Counted from the stretch's first letter, positions 23,768 to 32,485 are shown. The stretch is DNA of 64,000 bases from Minisyncoccota bacterium (GCA_023229825.1 JALNYN010000003.1:1-64000), one strand, 5' to 3'. Notes: generated by a model from the letters alone, not told the origin. Made by a program: numbers and translations.

Positions 23768-24382
23768 ATGCAAACCAGTTTATTTGATTTCGGAACGCCT
23801 CCGCAAAAAGATTCGTATCTGTTCTTCGATACGGAGACCACCGGACTGCCGCGCAACTGGAATGCGAGAGCGGAGGATGTCGACAACTGGCCGCGGCTCG
23901 TTCAGCTCGCATGGATACAGTACGATGAGAATGGCAATGTGATCGCGTCAGAGAACAAGATCGTACGGCCGGACGGCTATACGATACCGGCGGATTCATC
24001 TCGTATCCACGGCATCACGACCGAACGAGCACTGGCGGAGGGGATTCCCGTGAGGCAAGTCCTTGAAACATTCTGCGACAAAATAGGGAAGTCAACGCAC
24101 ATCGTGGCGCACAATATCGACTTCGATGAAAAGATCATCGGCGCGGAATTTATCCGTGCGGAAATGAATCACGACTTTCAAAAGAAAAAGAAGATCTGCA
24201 CCATGAAAAGCACGGTGGACTTTTGCGCTATCCCCAGCCCTCGCGGATACAAATGGCCGCAGCTTTCCGAGCTTCACACCAAACTTTTCGGCGAACCTTT
24301 CAAGGACGCACACGACGCATCCGTAGATATCGCCGCCACTGCAAAATGTTTTTGGGAACTGAAAAAACGAGGGGTATTATAA
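23768..24382 (+). CDS. DnaQ-like 3'-5' exonuclease
   Basis: A DEDDh exonuclease of the DNA polymerase III epsilon fold. ExoI is FFDTETTG (about 20-27), ExoII is HNIDFDEKIIG, and ExoIII is HDASVDIAAT with the catalytic His. 204 aa with a short unrelated N-terminus (MQTSLFDFGTPPQKD) that resembles a beta-clamp binding motif (QTSLFDF). TATACT lies just upstream of the start, so it is probably leaderless. It may proofread for PolC/DnaE or act on RNA as RNase T-type enzymes do; the clamp-like N-terminus favours replication or repair. Confidence 0.9.
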   Translation: MQTSLFDFGTPPQKDSYLFFDTETTGLPRNWNARAEDVDNWPRLVQLAWIQYDENGNVIASENKIVRPDGYTIPADSSRIHGITTERALAEGIPVRQVLETFCDKIGKSTHIVAHNIDFDEKIIGAEFIRAEMNHDFQKKKKICTMKSTVDFCAIPSPRGYKWPQLSELHTKLFGEPFKDAHDASVDIAATAKCFWELKKRGVL

Positions 24383-24385
24383 AGA

Positions 24386-24416
24386 AAGAGGCAGCAAAAA
24401 CGCTGTCTCTTTTTTG
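24386..24416. terminator. Intrinsic terminator
   Basis: AGAGGCAGC AAAAAC GCTGTCTCTT with a T run; also next to the convergent gene 24423. Confidence 0.8.
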
Positions 24417-24422
24417 TGTTGC

Positions 24423-24623
24423 CTATTTTTCTTTTTTAAATAATGCGATCACGTCGCCGCCGTAAGCGATCCTAAAATCGCGCTTTACTTTTTTCCCGTT
24501 GATCTTTATCAAGGAATAATCGCTGTACGATGCGTTAAAGCCGTTCAATATCGAGGAAATCGTTTCCGGTTCACGAATTTTTCCGACCGTGATGATCGAG
24601 GTTGGCACTTTCAAATTTTGCAC
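24423..24623 (-). CDS. Hypothetical protein (66 aa)
   Basis: Not securely recognised. The C-terminal half (YSLIKINGKKVKRDFRIAYG then GDVIALF) has the spacing of S4-like RNA-binding ends, where ING-x-V precedes a GD-x-I turn. The N-terminal half does not show the usual S4 arginine helix. The start follows GAAGG, with TTGACA further upstream. The S4-like reading is a weak analogy. Confidence 0.55.
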   Translation of the reverse strand: MQNLKVPTSIITVGKIREPETISSILNGFNASYSDYSLIKINGKKVKRDFRIAYGGDVIALFKKEK

Positions 24624-24710
24624 CTTCTTTTTGTGAACAAATCTGCGTATATTATGAACATATTTTATTATATTGTCAACATAACGTTCTTGTGTTAATG
24701 TAAAACGATA

Positions 24711-25709
24711 ATGGAGTTTTCAAAGATAACAGAACTATTGGCGGGGGAACCGAAATACCGTTTGACGCAGGTCAATCAGGCGGTTTTTTCTGATCTGGCG
24801 GAAAACTGGGACGATGTTACCGCGCTTCCAAAAATACTTCGCGAACGATTGAAAAAAGAATGCCCGATGGAGATCCCCGCGGAAATTTCCGTGTCCGCGG
24901 GGGAAGATACGGTAAAGGCGCTCCTTAAACTCTCTGACGGGAAATTTATCGAAACCGTGCTTATGCGCCATGAGGACGGGAGAAATACCGTGTGCGTGTC
25001 ATCCATGGTCGGGTGTCCGATGAAATGCGCGTTCTGTGCGACGGGAGAAATGGGGCTTATGCGAAAATTGACCGCCGATGAGATCATTACGCAGGTTTTG
25101 TTTTTTGCTCGACTTTTGAAAAAAGAAAACGAGCGCGTCGGAAGCGTCGTTTTTATGGGAATGGGGGAACCGTTTTTGAATTACGATAATGTGATGAACG
25201 CCGTTCGAACCATGAACAGTCCGGAAGGATTCGGCATCGGCGCGCGCCATATTTCCATTTCAACCTGCGGAATTTTCGACGGAATAAAAAAACTCGCCAA
25301 AGAAGATCTCGCGCTGAATCTCGCCATATCGCTCCACTCATCAGATGACGAGGTCCGCCGACAGCTAATGCCCGTCGCGCACGGATATGAGATAACCGAA
25401 CTGCTCGCGGTCATCGACGAATACATCGCCGCAACAAACCGAAAAGTGATGTTTGAATATCTTCTGATCAGCGGCGTGAACGATACCGACGAAATGGCGC
25501 TTGAGCTGGCGAAACTTTTAAAAAATAAATTGTGCGTGGTTAATCTCATTCAATACAACGATACCGGCGCTTTCATCGCTTCATCGCATAACCGAATGAA
25601 TCGTTTTAAAGAAATTCTCGAGGTCAACGGAATTCAGACCACGATGCGCTATCGTTTCGGGCGAGATATAAAGGGCGCCTGCGGTCAGCTCGCGACAGGC
25701 AGAAATTAA
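24711..25709 (+). CDS. rlmN: Dual-specificity 23S rRNA/tRNA methyltransferase RlmN
   Basis: A radical-SAM enzyme that methylates C2 of A2503 in 23S rRNA and A37 in some tRNAs. The cluster motif is VGCPMKCAFCATG (C102, C106, C109), and the methyl-carrying Cys is C324 in KGACGQLA. Other family blocks: VFMGMGEPFLNY, ISISTCGI, LNLAISLHSSDD and NLIQYN. 332 aa is typical. It stands alone with its own upstream AT-rich promoter region. Confidence 0.96.
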   Translation: MEFSKITELLAGEPKYRLTQVNQAVFSDLAENWDDVTALPKILRERLKKECPMEIPAEISVSAGEDTVKALLKLSDGKFIETVLMRHEDGRNTVCVSSMVGCPMKCAFCATGEMGLMRKLTADEIITQVLFFARLLKKENERVGSVVFMGMGEPFLNYDNVMNAVRTMNSPEGFGIGARHISISTCGIFDGIKKLAKEDLALNLAISLHSSDDEVRRQLMPVAHGYEITELLAVIDEYIAATNRKVMFEYLLISGVNDTDEMALELAKLLKNKLCVVNLIQYNDTGAFIASSHNRMNRFKEILEVNGIQTTMRYRFGRDIKGACGQLATGRN

Positions 25710-25721
25710 TAGACCTCCGTC

Positions 25722-25858
25722 GTCATCCCGGGCAGCGATCCCCGTGGATTCCGGATCCCTCCTTCGCCAAGGCTACGGAGGGCAAGCAAGTCCGGAATGA
25801 CGAAATGGAAGAAAAAAATCATTCACCGTCATCCCGGGCAACGACCCGGGATCCACGT
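25722..25858. repeat. Family B repeats, compound
   Basis: GTCATCCCGGGCAGCGATCC and GTGGATTCCGGATCC are interrupted by a short CCTTCGCCAAGGCTACGGAG block before the TCCGGAATGACG arm. A second palindrome (CGTCATCCCGGGCAACGACC ... GGATCCACG) ends the cluster. The same interrupting block recurs at 43391-43456. Confidence 0.72.
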
Positions 25859-25905
25859 AATTAACGTTTTAATGAAATTTTTATTTTTCATGATATAATT
25901 CCTTT

Positions 25906-26352
25906 ATGAAAGAACAAACACATAAATTCATGGAGGAATTCAAGGCCTTCGCCATGCGCGGTAATGTCGTCGACATGGCCGTAGGTATCATCATTGGAGG
26001 TGCGTTCGGAAAGATCGTGTCTTCGGTTGTCAGCGATATCATTATGCCCCCGATCGGCGTGCTGGTGGGCGGGGTCAAATTTACCGATCTCAAGCTCACC
26101 TTGAAAGGCGCGTCCACTGATCCCGTCACGGGTAAGGTCTTGGAAGCGGTATATTTGAATTATGGACAATTTCTGCAGACGACCTTTGATTTTCTCATTA
26201 TCGCGTTCTCCGTTTTTCTTATGGTGAAAACCATGCGAAAAATGCAGCAAAAAGAAGAAGTGAAACAAGAAGCTGCCGCACCCGCACCGCAGCCGACAAA
26301 GGAAGAACAATTACTAACCGAAATTCGCGATCTGCTGAAAGAAAGGAAATAG
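25906..26352 (+). CDS. mscL: Large-conductance mechanosensitive channel
   Basis: The membrane tension valve that releases solutes on osmotic downshock. TM1 carries the gate pattern FAMRGNVVDMAVGIIIGGAF followed by GKIVSSVVSDIIMPPIG. A periplasmic loop follows, then TM2 (FLIIAFSVFLMVKTM). A C-terminal helical bundle is present after an Ala/Pro/Gln-rich linker. 148 aa is normal. TATAAT (25894-25899) ends 6 nt before the ATG: leaderless. Confidence 0.96.
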   Translation: MKEQTHKFMEEFKAFAMRGNVVDMAVGIIIGGAFGKIVSSVVSDIIMPPIGVLVGGVKFTDLKLTLKGASTDPVTGKVLEAVYLNYGQFLQTTFDFLIIAFSVFLMVKTMRKMQQKEEVKQEAAAPAPQPTKEEQLLTEIRDLLKERK

Positions 26353-26386
26353 GGGATTGATCTGATGAACAAAAACGTTTCTTAAT

Positions 26387-26566
26387 GCCGGACGGGGTCT
26401 CTGACCCCGTCCGATGTGTTTTTTTGTTATCGCCGGACTGGGGTTGCACCCCTGTCCGTCGTTTGTATGAAAAAAATATGCGCAGTAAAACTATGACATT
26501 CGAAAATGACATCATAAGTGATTTCATCCAAACGTTTCGAACTGGGGTGCAACCCCAGTCCGGCTA
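26387..26566. repeat. Three REP palindromes (family A)
   Basis: Units at 26387-26416 (loop TCTCTGA instead of TTGCAA), 26431-26460, and inverted at 26530-26566. They fill the 330-bp gap between mscL and the M13 peptidase, where I see no gene. Confidence 0.8.
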
Positions 26567-26619
26567 TAGAATGTTACGGACACCCGGTCCGGCGAAAGAA
26601 TACCTTGCGGAGGTTTTAT

Positions 26620-26644
26620 ACATCAATTTTCTAACGGGGTCAAC
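26620..26644 (+). repeat. 25-bp direct repeat upstream of pepO (copy at 28789-28813)
   Basis: ACATCAATTTTCTAACGGGG plus TCAAC is identical at both sites. The following 30 bp are also similar (GCCGTCATTTT / GGCGTCATTTT), ending at each gene's -10. Both pepO and pyrH thus carry a duplicated upstream block. Confidence 0.75.
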
Positions 26645-26682
26645 ATTTCGCTCGCCGTCATTTTCCTTTATACTTACATACT

Positions 26683-28653
26683 ATGAAAACTACAAAAAAC
26701 TGGGGGTTTGACGTACGCGATCTTGACACGAATGTTCGTCCGACCGACGACTTTTTCCATTACTCGAGCGGCGGGTGGATAAAAAGAAATCCGATTCCCG
26801 CCACCGAGGCGATGTGGGGAAGTTTCAGCGTCCTTCGGCAGGATAATCGCAAAAAACTGAAAATAATCGTTGAGGAAGTTTCAAGAGATAAAAATGCCAA
26901 AGCGGGAAGCGAAGAACAGATGGTCCGGGATATCTATGCTACCGGAATGGATACCTCTAAACGCGACCGAGACGGAGCCGACCCGATCATGCCGATCCTT
27001 GAAAAGATCAGAACCATTAAAAAAACGGGAGATATTATTCCTCTTATGGCGTATCTTCACAAACTTGGATTCGGCGGACTATTCGGTTTTATGATCGACC
27101 AAGATGAACGACACAACGAAAAAAATATTATATATCTGGGACAAAGCGGACTCTCGCTTCCGGATCGCGATTATTACCTGAAAGACGATGAGGATTCAAA
27201 ACGCGTGCGCGTCGAATATCGAACACATGTTATCGCCATGTTTAAGCTGTTAGGAAAAACACCGAAAGAATGTGCGATCTTACTCGAAGCTATTATGCGC
27301 ATTGAGACCGAGCTCGCAAAAGCTTCGATGACGCGGGTGGAACTTCGCGACATCGAAAAACAATACAACAGACGAACTCTCGCCAAACTCGCAAAAGAGG
27401 CGCCCGGCATTGATTGGCAAAAATATTTTCGGCTCGTCGGCATTTCCAACACAGGAGAACTTATCGTCAACCAGCCGATGTTCATGAAAAGGGCCGGCGA
27501 ATTGATCACTGAGGTCTCACTCGATGAATGGAAAGCGTATTTCACCTGGCATGTGGTCAGCGGAAGCGCCAATTTTCTCGGAAAACTTTTTGTAAACGAG
27601 CATTTCAAATTTTACAGTACTGTGCTTTCAGGAGTAAAAAAACAGCGCCCCGAATGGGAAAAAACGGTCGCCTTTATCGACGGAACGGTAGGAGAAGCGC
27701 TCGGAAAATTGTACGTAAAAAAACATTTCGATCACGAATCAAAGAAGAAGATCAATGAGCTGGTGGACAATCTCTTTGCCGCATATCGCGAACATATCGA
27801 AGCGGTCGACTGGATGAGTCCGCGCACGAAAAAATTGGCGCTCAAAAAACTCGCCGCTTTCAAACGAAAACTCGGCTACCCCGATAAATGGAAAGGATAC
27901 AAAGGACTCACCGTGAGGCCGGATTCCTATATCGAAAATTATTGGCGCGTGCATGAATTCGAATGGAAAAGGGAACTGCGCAAACTGAAAAAGAAACCCG
28001 ATCTTATGGAATGGCACATGACGCCGCCGACCGTAAACGCCTATTTTAATCCGGTCATGAATGAGATCGTTTTTCCCGCCGGAGTGATGCAGCCGCCGTT
28101 TTTTGATGCGGAGGCGGATGATGCGGTAAACTATGGCGCCATCGGATCTGTGATCGGGCATGAGATCACGCACGGTTTCGACGATCAAGGCCGGCAGTTT
28201 GACGGCACGGGGAATTTCAAAAATTGGTGGACCGACGAAGACAAAAAGAAATTCGAAGAGAAAGCGAAAGTGATCGAAGAACAATTTAACGGCTACACGG
28301 CGATCGATAATATGAAGGTCAACGGCGCACTCACACTTGGGGAAAATATCGCCGACTTGGGCGGGCTCACGATCGCTTTTACCGCATTTAAAAAATCGCA
28401 AGAAGGGAAGGATCGGAAAATCCTGGACGGCTTTACTCCGGAACAAAGATTTTTCTTGGGCTATGCGATGACCGAACGCGAACAGATACGCCCCGAACTG
28501 TTGAAAAAAATAATCGTTACCGACCCTCATTCACCCAGCATTTTCCGCGTCAACGGCCCGCTTTCCAATATGCCGGAATTTATTGAGGCGTGGGGTGTGA
28601 AAAAGGGAGATAAACTGTATCGCAAGCCGGAAGACAGAGCGAAGATATGGTAA
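26683..28653 (+). CDS. pepO: M13-family zinc endopeptidase (PepO/neprilysin-like)
   Basis: Cleaves oligopeptides. The zinc site is GHEITHGFDDQGRQFDG (H493, E494, H497) with Glu554 in ENIADLGG. The substrate-binding NAYFNP and the C-terminal FFLGYAMTEREQIRPE block are present. 656 aa covers both M13 domains. No signal peptide or membrane span precedes the first domain (WGFDVRDLDTNVRPTDDFFH), so it should be cytoplasmic, as for bacterial PepO, recycling peptides. TATACT lies about 9-13 nt before the ATG. Confidence 0.95.
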   Translation: MKTTKNWGFDVRDLDTNVRPTDDFFHYSSGGWIKRNPIPATEAMWGSFSVLRQDNRKKLKIIVEEVSRDKNAKAGSEEQMVRDIYATGMDTSKRDRDGADPIMPILEKIRTIKKTGDIIPLMAYLHKLGFGGLFGFMIDQDERHNEKNIIYLGQSGLSLPDRDYYLKDDEDSKRVRVEYRTHVIAMFKLLGKTPKECAILLEAIMRIETELAKASMTRVELRDIEKQYNRRTLAKLAKEAPGIDWQKYFRLVGISNTGELIVNQPMFMKRAGELITEVSLDEWKAYFTWHVVSGSANFLGKLFVNEHFKFYSTVLSGVKKQRPEWEKTVAFIDGTVGEALGKLYVKKHFDHESKKKINELVDNLFAAYREHIEAVDWMSPRTKKLALKKLAAFKRKLGYPDKWKGYKGLTVRPDSYIENYWRVHEFEWKRELRKLKKKPDLMEWHMTPPTVNAYFNPVMNEIVFPAGVMQPPFFDAEADDAVNYGAIGSVIGHEITHGFDDQGRQFDGTGNFKNWWTDEDKKKFEEKAKVIEEQFNGYTAIDNMKVNGALTLGENIADLGGLTIAFTAFKKSQEGKDRKILDGFTPEQRFFLGYAMTEREQIRPELLKKIIVTDPHSPSIFRVNGPLSNMPEFIEAWGVKKGDKLYRKPEDRAKIW

Positions 28654-28709
28654 AAATAGTCAAAAGTCGAAAGTCCGTCAAGTCACGACATGAATGCCCC
28701 CGACAAAAT

Positions 28710-28742
28710 CCGTCATTCCGGGCAACGACCCGGAATCCACGG
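28710..28742. repeat. Family B palindrome
   Basis: CCGTCATTCCGGGCAACG followed by ACCCGGAATCCACGG. Confidence 0.75.
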
Positions 28743-28851
28743 CACGGCGCTGCACGTATGCACGTATGACAGATGGCTTTGTTTTTACACATCAATTTTC
28801 TAACGGGGTCAACCCTTTCTGCCGGCGTCATTTTTTGGTACAATAGAACGT

Positions 28852-29559
28852 ATGAAAAATAAAAGAATTCTTTTGAAACTTTCCGGCGAGGCACTCGCGG
28901 GGAAAACTGCCGAACAAAAATATTCTGAAGAAATGTTCGAGGATATTGCGGATCAGATCAAGAAATTACAAAAGAAAAAAGTGGAGATCGGCATCGTTGT
29001 CGGAGGGGGAAATCTTTTTCGAGGGCGCGATCTTTCGGGTTTGCCGGGGGTGAAGCGCATGACGGCGGATTATATCGGGATGCTCGGTACGGTGCAAAAT
29101 TCGCTCGTTCTCCGCGATTATTTTGAGTCTGTCGGCATGGAAGCCCGCGTTTCTTCAGCGATCGGCATGCGCCGCGTGTGCGCCGAAATGATGCAAGCGG
29201 AAGTGGAAGAACATCTTTCATCCGGACGGATCGTTATCTTCGCCGCAGGACTCGGAGCCGCATATTTCTCCACTGATTCCAATGCTGTCCAGCGTTCGCT
29301 CGAGATCGGCGCCGATATGCTTGTCATGGCAAAGAACGGCGTTGACGGCATCTATACTGCCGATCCAAAAACCGATAAGAACGCCAAAAAGATCGATCGT
29401 TTGAAAGCCATCGAAGTTTTGCAGAAAAACCTGAAAGTGGCGGATGCTTCTGCTGTCGCACTCGCGAAAGAGCACGGACTCACGATCAAAGTCTGCGCCA
29501 TGGACGCCATCACTGAAGTATTCAGCGATAAGGTCGGATCCGTGATCGAACCGAATTAA
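28852..29559 (+). CDS. pyrH: Uridylate kinase
   Basis: Phosphorylates UMP to UDP. Amino-acid-kinase fold with LLKLSGEALAG at the N-terminus, IGIVVGGGNLFRGRDL, the acceptor block ADYIGMLGTVQNSLVL, and MAKNGVDGIYTADPKTD. 235 aa is typical of bacterial UMP kinase. TACAAT (28839-28844) ends 7 nt before the ATG (leaderless). The region upstream shares a 25-bp block with pepO. Confidence 0.96.
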   Translation: MKNKRILLKLSGEALAGKTAEQKYSEEMFEDIADQIKKLQKKKVEIGIVVGGGNLFRGRDLSGLPGVKRMTADYIGMLGTVQNSLVLRDYFESVGMEARVSSAIGMRRVCAEMMQAEVEEHLSSGRIVIFAAGLGAAYFSTDSNAVQRSLEIGADMLVMAKNGVDGIYTADPKTDKNAKKIDRLKAIEVLQKNLKVADASAVALAKEHGLTIKVCAMDAITEVFSDKVGSVIEPN

Positions 29560-29601
29560 TGAAAGTTTAATAAATATTTAGAAGTATAAAAATAGATCGT
29601 T

Positions 29602-30264
29602 ATGAAAAACAAAAACTTCATTTACATCGCCATTATAATCTTCTGTGTTGTCGGTGCCGCGGCTTTCATTTATTCGTCAAATCAGAGATCCGCAGTAAAA
29701 ACCGATACAACCACTCCTCGAGGAGCCGCAGAAGCCGTCACTCCGACGGGTACGGCACCGGTGGAACAACAAGCTATTAGCAGTAATAAAAAAACTATGA
29801 ACACCGTAACCATCGATACGAGCATGGGGAAGATCGTTTTTGAAACCTACAACAACGACGCCCCGAAAACCGTTGAGAATTTTATCACGCTCGCGAACAA
29901 AGGATTTTATAACGGCGTCATCTTCCACCGCGTTATCGATGGATTCATGATCCAAGGCGGCGATCCGACAGGAACAGGTTCGGGCGGACCGGGATATCAA
30001 TTCGCCGATGAGTTGAACCCAAACACAGCATCTTACAAAACAGGCTACAAAAAAGGCGTAGTCGCCATGGCGAATGCAGGTCCCAATACGAACGGAAGCC
30101 AATTTTTCATAATGCTCGAAGATTATCCGCTGCCGAATCTGTATACCATTTTTGGAAAGGTCGTATCCGGACAGGAAGTTGTCGACGCGATAGGGAAGGT
30201 AAAAACCGGAACAAACGACAAACCGCTCTCGCCGGTAACGATCAATAAAGTGACTGTTGAATAA
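29602..30264 (+). CDS. Membrane-anchored cyclophilin-type peptidyl-prolyl isomerase
   Basis: Catalyses proline isomerisation in exported proteins. An N-terminal anchor (FIYIAIIIFCVVGAAAFIY) and a Thr/Ala-rich linker lead to the cyclophilin domain from about residue 65. Active-site blocks: FHRVIDGFMIQGGDPTGTGS, FADELN, GVVAMANAGPNTNGSQFFI and LYTIFGKVVSGQEVVD. 220 aa. It is 42 bp downstream of pyrH and could be co-transcribed. It should act on the outer face of the membrane, folding secreted or wall proteins. Confidence 0.93.
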   Translation: MKNKNFIYIAIIIFCVVGAAAFIYSSNQRSAVKTDTTTPRGAAEAVTPTGTAPVEQQAISSNKKTMNTVTIDTSMGKIVFETYNNDAPKTVENFITLANKGFYNGVIFHRVIDGFMIQGGDPTGTGSGGPGYQFADELNPNTASYKTGYKKGVVAMANAGPNTNGSQFFIMLEDYPLPNLYTIFGKVVSGQEVVDAIGKVKTGTNDKPLSPVTINKVTVE

Positions 30265-30280
30265 ACAATAAAGTCGTACT

Positions 30281-30485
30281 CGTCATCCCGTTATATCGTC
30301 GGCTTTTGTCGTCATTCCGGACTTTGATCCGGAATCCAAGTGATTAACAGTTAACGTGGATTCTGAATCGAGTTCAGAATGACGAAACGAAATGTAAACA
30401 AAAGCCGTCTCTCGTCATCCCGGGCCGCGACCCGGGATCCACGTTGCAACGGTTAACGTGGATTCTGAATCGAGTTCAGAATGAC
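30281..30485. repeat. Cluster of family B palindromes
   Basis: At least four palindromes in tandem, including two identical GTGGATTCTGAATCGAG / TTCAGAATGACG units and one GGGCCGCGACCCGGGATCC unit. The alternation suggests repeated insertion next to existing copies. Confidence 0.75.
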
Positions 30486-30545
30486 GAAAATAAGTGATAT
30501 AAAGAATTCACCATGAAATCAATTATCGAATCAGGAGGCATGGCG

Positions 30546-30977
30546 ATGATAGAAGTCATCGCTCGTGCCGTAATAATTGACCAAAAAGCCGAAAAGGTGC
30601 TTTTCTGCGCGCCAATAAGCAAGAGTTATTATTACCTTCCCGGCGGACACGTTGAAGCCGGAGAAGGAGCAGTAGCGGCTCTCCGGAGAGAATTGAGAGA
30701 GGAGATGGGAAAAGATATTTCGGACGAAAAATTTTCTTTTGCGGGGGCGGGTGAAAATTTTTTCATTCAGGAAGGGAAGAGCCATCACGAAGTAAATTTG
30801 TATTTTCGAGCGGATAATGTTTTTTCGGCATCAAAACAAATTGATCCTCAGGAAGATCATATTGTCTTCCAGTGGATCGCTCTTTCCACACTTGACGAAT
30901 TTCCGATACTTCCCAAAGAAATAATTCCCATGATCAAAACATGGGCGGAGGATAACAGCGTTCTTTGGAATGATTGA
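30546..30977 (+). CDS. Nudix hydrolase
   Basis: Hydrolyses nucleoside diphosphates linked to another moiety. The Nudix box is GGHVEAGEGAVAALRRELRE followed by EMG, matching G-x5-E-x7-REU-x-EE-x-GU. N-terminal strand VIARAVIIDQKAEKVLFC. I start at 30546: AGGAGG is 7 nt away, while the ATG at 30540 is only 1 nt from it. 143 aa. The specificity of this family cannot be read from sequence; house-cleaning of damaged nucleotides is the usual default. Confidence 0.9.
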   Translation: MIEVIARAVIIDQKAEKVLFCAPISKSYYYLPGGHVEAGEGAVAALRRELREEMGKDISDEKFSFAGAGENFFIQEGKSHHEVNLYFRADNVFSASKQIDPQEDHIVFQWIALSTLDEFPILPKEIIPMIKTWAEDNSVLWND

Positions 30978-30989
30978 GCTTCTTTCGCC

Positions 30990-31069
30990 CGTCGTCATCC
31001 CGGGCAACGACCCGGGATCCATGTTGTGTTGCCGACGGACATGGATTCCGGATCGAGTCCGAAATGACG
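30990..31069. repeat. Two family B palindromes
   Basis: CGTCATCCCGGGCAACGACC ... GGGATCCATG and ACATGGATTCCGGATCGAG ... TCCGAAATGACGA. Confidence 0.72.
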
Positions 31070-31113
31070 AGAACGGAATATATAATAAACTTTTGAAAGA
31101 ACTTTATTGAACG

Positions 31114-31680
31114 ATGAAAAATATTTTTAAAGATATCAAACTCCCGTTTTTTGTCCTGCTGGCATTTTTTGCCTTTTCTTTGTGGCTCGGATTCGCTTCC
31201 GGTATGAACCACCCGAAAGAAGCCCGGATGCTTTTTGATAAGCTCTTTGCGACCTTCAGTTCGCTCAAAGAGGTGAACATCATCGCGATGTTCTTCTTTA
31301 TATTTTTAAACAACACGCTGAAATCTTTTGCGGTCGTTCTTCTCGGGACATTTTTCGGGATCGTGCCCATGGTCTTTGTCGCGGTGAACGGAATGCTTAT
31401 CGGGGTAATGTCCGCAGTCGTGCTTGCTGAGCATGGTTCGGGATACCTCTTTGCGGGAACGATACCGCATGGAATATTGGAAGTGCCTGCTTTTTTGATC
31501 GCCTCATCCTACGGCCTCCAGCTCGGAAAAAGATATTATCTCAAGCTCAAATATAAAGAGCCGTTCAAGCCGTTTCTGGCAAAAGTAATGGAAAAAATGA
31601 TCCGCCATGTCGTTCCTCTCTTTGCCGTTGCTTCTTTCATTGAAACGTTCATTACGATGACGATACTCCGATCCCTGTGA
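31114..31680 (+). CDS. SpoIIM-family membrane protein
   Basis: Resembles stage II sporulation protein M / DUF95 proteins. Family blocks: FIFLNNTLKSFAVVLLGTFF, then VAVNGMLIGVM, GTIPHGILEVPAFLIASSYG and LQLGKRYY. Four to five membrane spans across 188 aa. In sporeformers SpoIIM works in septal peptidoglycan hydrolysis; homologues in non-sporulating bacteria have no agreed function. Here a role at the envelope or division site is possible but only inferred. The next gene starts 12 bp downstream with its own -10 overlapping this stop. Confidence 0.9.
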   Translation: MKNIFKDIKLPFFVLLAFFAFSLWLGFASGMNHPKEARMLFDKLFATFSSLKEVNIIAMFFFIFLNNTLKSFAVVLLGTFFGIVPMVFVAVNGMLIGVMSAVVLAEHGSGYLFAGTIPHGILEVPAFLIASSYGLQLGKRYYLKLKYKEPFKPFLAKVMEKMIRHVVPLFAVASFIETFITMTILRSL

Positions 31681-31692
31681 TATAATGGGGTT

Positions 31693-32052
31693 ATGCGTTT
31701 TCGTAAAAAGAGGACTTTAGATAAATACCATGCCTATCGGAAGAACGGTGACCGGCCGCACTGCGATTTTTGCGTTGACGAACCTCAAAATAAAAAGTAT
31801 CTTTTTGCTCACTGGAAGATATTGAAAAATATGTTTCCCTACGATATGATCGCGGATTTCCATGATCTGATCGTACCAAGGCGCCATTTTCAGTGCGAAT
31901 CCGAAATGACCGCAGCTGAGCGGGAAGAACTCGTTTACCTAAAAACCGAATTTTTACCGAAAGGAAAAAAATACGACATCATCTGGGAAAATTTCGCGCA
32001 CATGAGAAGCGTGGACCATTACCACGTGCATATTCTGCGATTCAAAAAATGA
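31693..32052 (+). CDS. HIT-like nucleotide-binding protein
   Basis: The C-terminal VDHYHVHILRF carries the H-x-H-x-H-like histidine-triad pattern (YHVHI), with the strand FHDLIVPRRHFQCESEM before it. 119 aa, close to HIT proteins. The N-terminus has a C-x2-C-like pair (HCDFCVDEP) that could bind zinc, as in Fhit-like and GalT-like relatives. TATAAT (31681-31686) overlaps the spoIIM stop and ends 6 nt before this ATG: leaderless. Overlaps the GIY-YIG gene by 4 bp. Confidence 0.82.
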   Translation: MRFRKKRTLDKYHAYRKNGDRPHCDFCVDEPQNKKYLFAHWKILKNMFPYDMIADFHDLIVPRRHFQCESEMTAAEREELVYLKTEFLPKGKKYDIIWENFAHMRSVDHYHVHILRFKK

Positions 32053-32306
32053 GCACCGAAACGCACCCATATTTCGTTTACCTCCTAAAATGCGCCGACG
32101 GCACATACTATTGCGGCATCACCACCGACCTAATCCGAAGGGTCACAGAGCACAACACCTCGCCCAAAGCCGCCAAATACACCCGAGCCAGAAGACCGGT
32201 AGTTTTGGCCTATTCAAAACAATACGAAACCCGAAGCCAAGCCAGCAAAGAAGAAGCAAGGATCAAGAAATTATCACGTACGGAAAAGACAAAGATTGCG
32301 AGATAA
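32049..32306 (+). CDS. GIY-YIG domain protein (UPF0213/YhbQ-like)
   Basis: A small predicted nuclease. The signature is FVYLLKCADGTYYCGITTDL (Y-V-Y ... Y-x-G), followed by RRVTEHN with the catalytic Arg and AAKYTRARRPVVLAYSK; a Glu-bearing C-terminal helix (SKEEARIKKLSRTEK) completes it. 85 aa is the usual size. It overlaps the HIT gene (ATGA). YhbQ-type proteins are implicated in DNA repair or structure-specific cleavage, without a firm assignment. Confidence 0.93.
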   Translation: MSTETHPYFVYLLKCADGTYYCGITTDLIRRVTEHNTSPKAAKYTRARRPVVLAYSKQYETRSQASKEEARIKKLSRTEKTKIAR

Positions 32307-32317
32307 AATCCATATAA

Positions 32318-32446
32318 AATGAATACGCAAATTACCAGAAGTTTTTGGGTGTTATCGAAAAAGCAAAGATCTCTTGTGAAAACAACGGCGAAGTTATCCA
32401 CAACCATTTCGTTGATACTACCGACATGGTCGGCATCGGTGAACTT
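32318..32446 (+). pseudogene. dinD-like (BRO/DinD) gene remnant
   Basis: A 43-codon open stretch reads NEYANYQKFLGVIEKAKISC then ENNGEVIHNHFVDTTDMVGI. This pattern (FxxVIEKAKxSCENxG ... NHFVDxxxMxxIG) matches the middle of DNA-damage-inducible protein D. There is no start codon or N-terminal part, with a stop immediately upstream. The frame runs into an unrelated hairpin at 32447, so it is a fragment cut on both sides. It marks a recombination or insertion boundary 0.37 kb from cas12a. Confidence 0.65.
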
Positions 32447-32485
32447 TATCAAAAAACAGCAAATAGTCCTTGCTGTTTTTTGATA
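32447..32485. terminator. Perfect 16-bp inverted repeat
   Basis: TATCAAAAAACAGCAA / TTGCTGTTTTTTGATA with a 7-nt loop. It acts as a bidirectional terminator separating the repair genes from the CRISPR locus. From 32486 to 32606 I see no gene. Confidence 0.8.
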
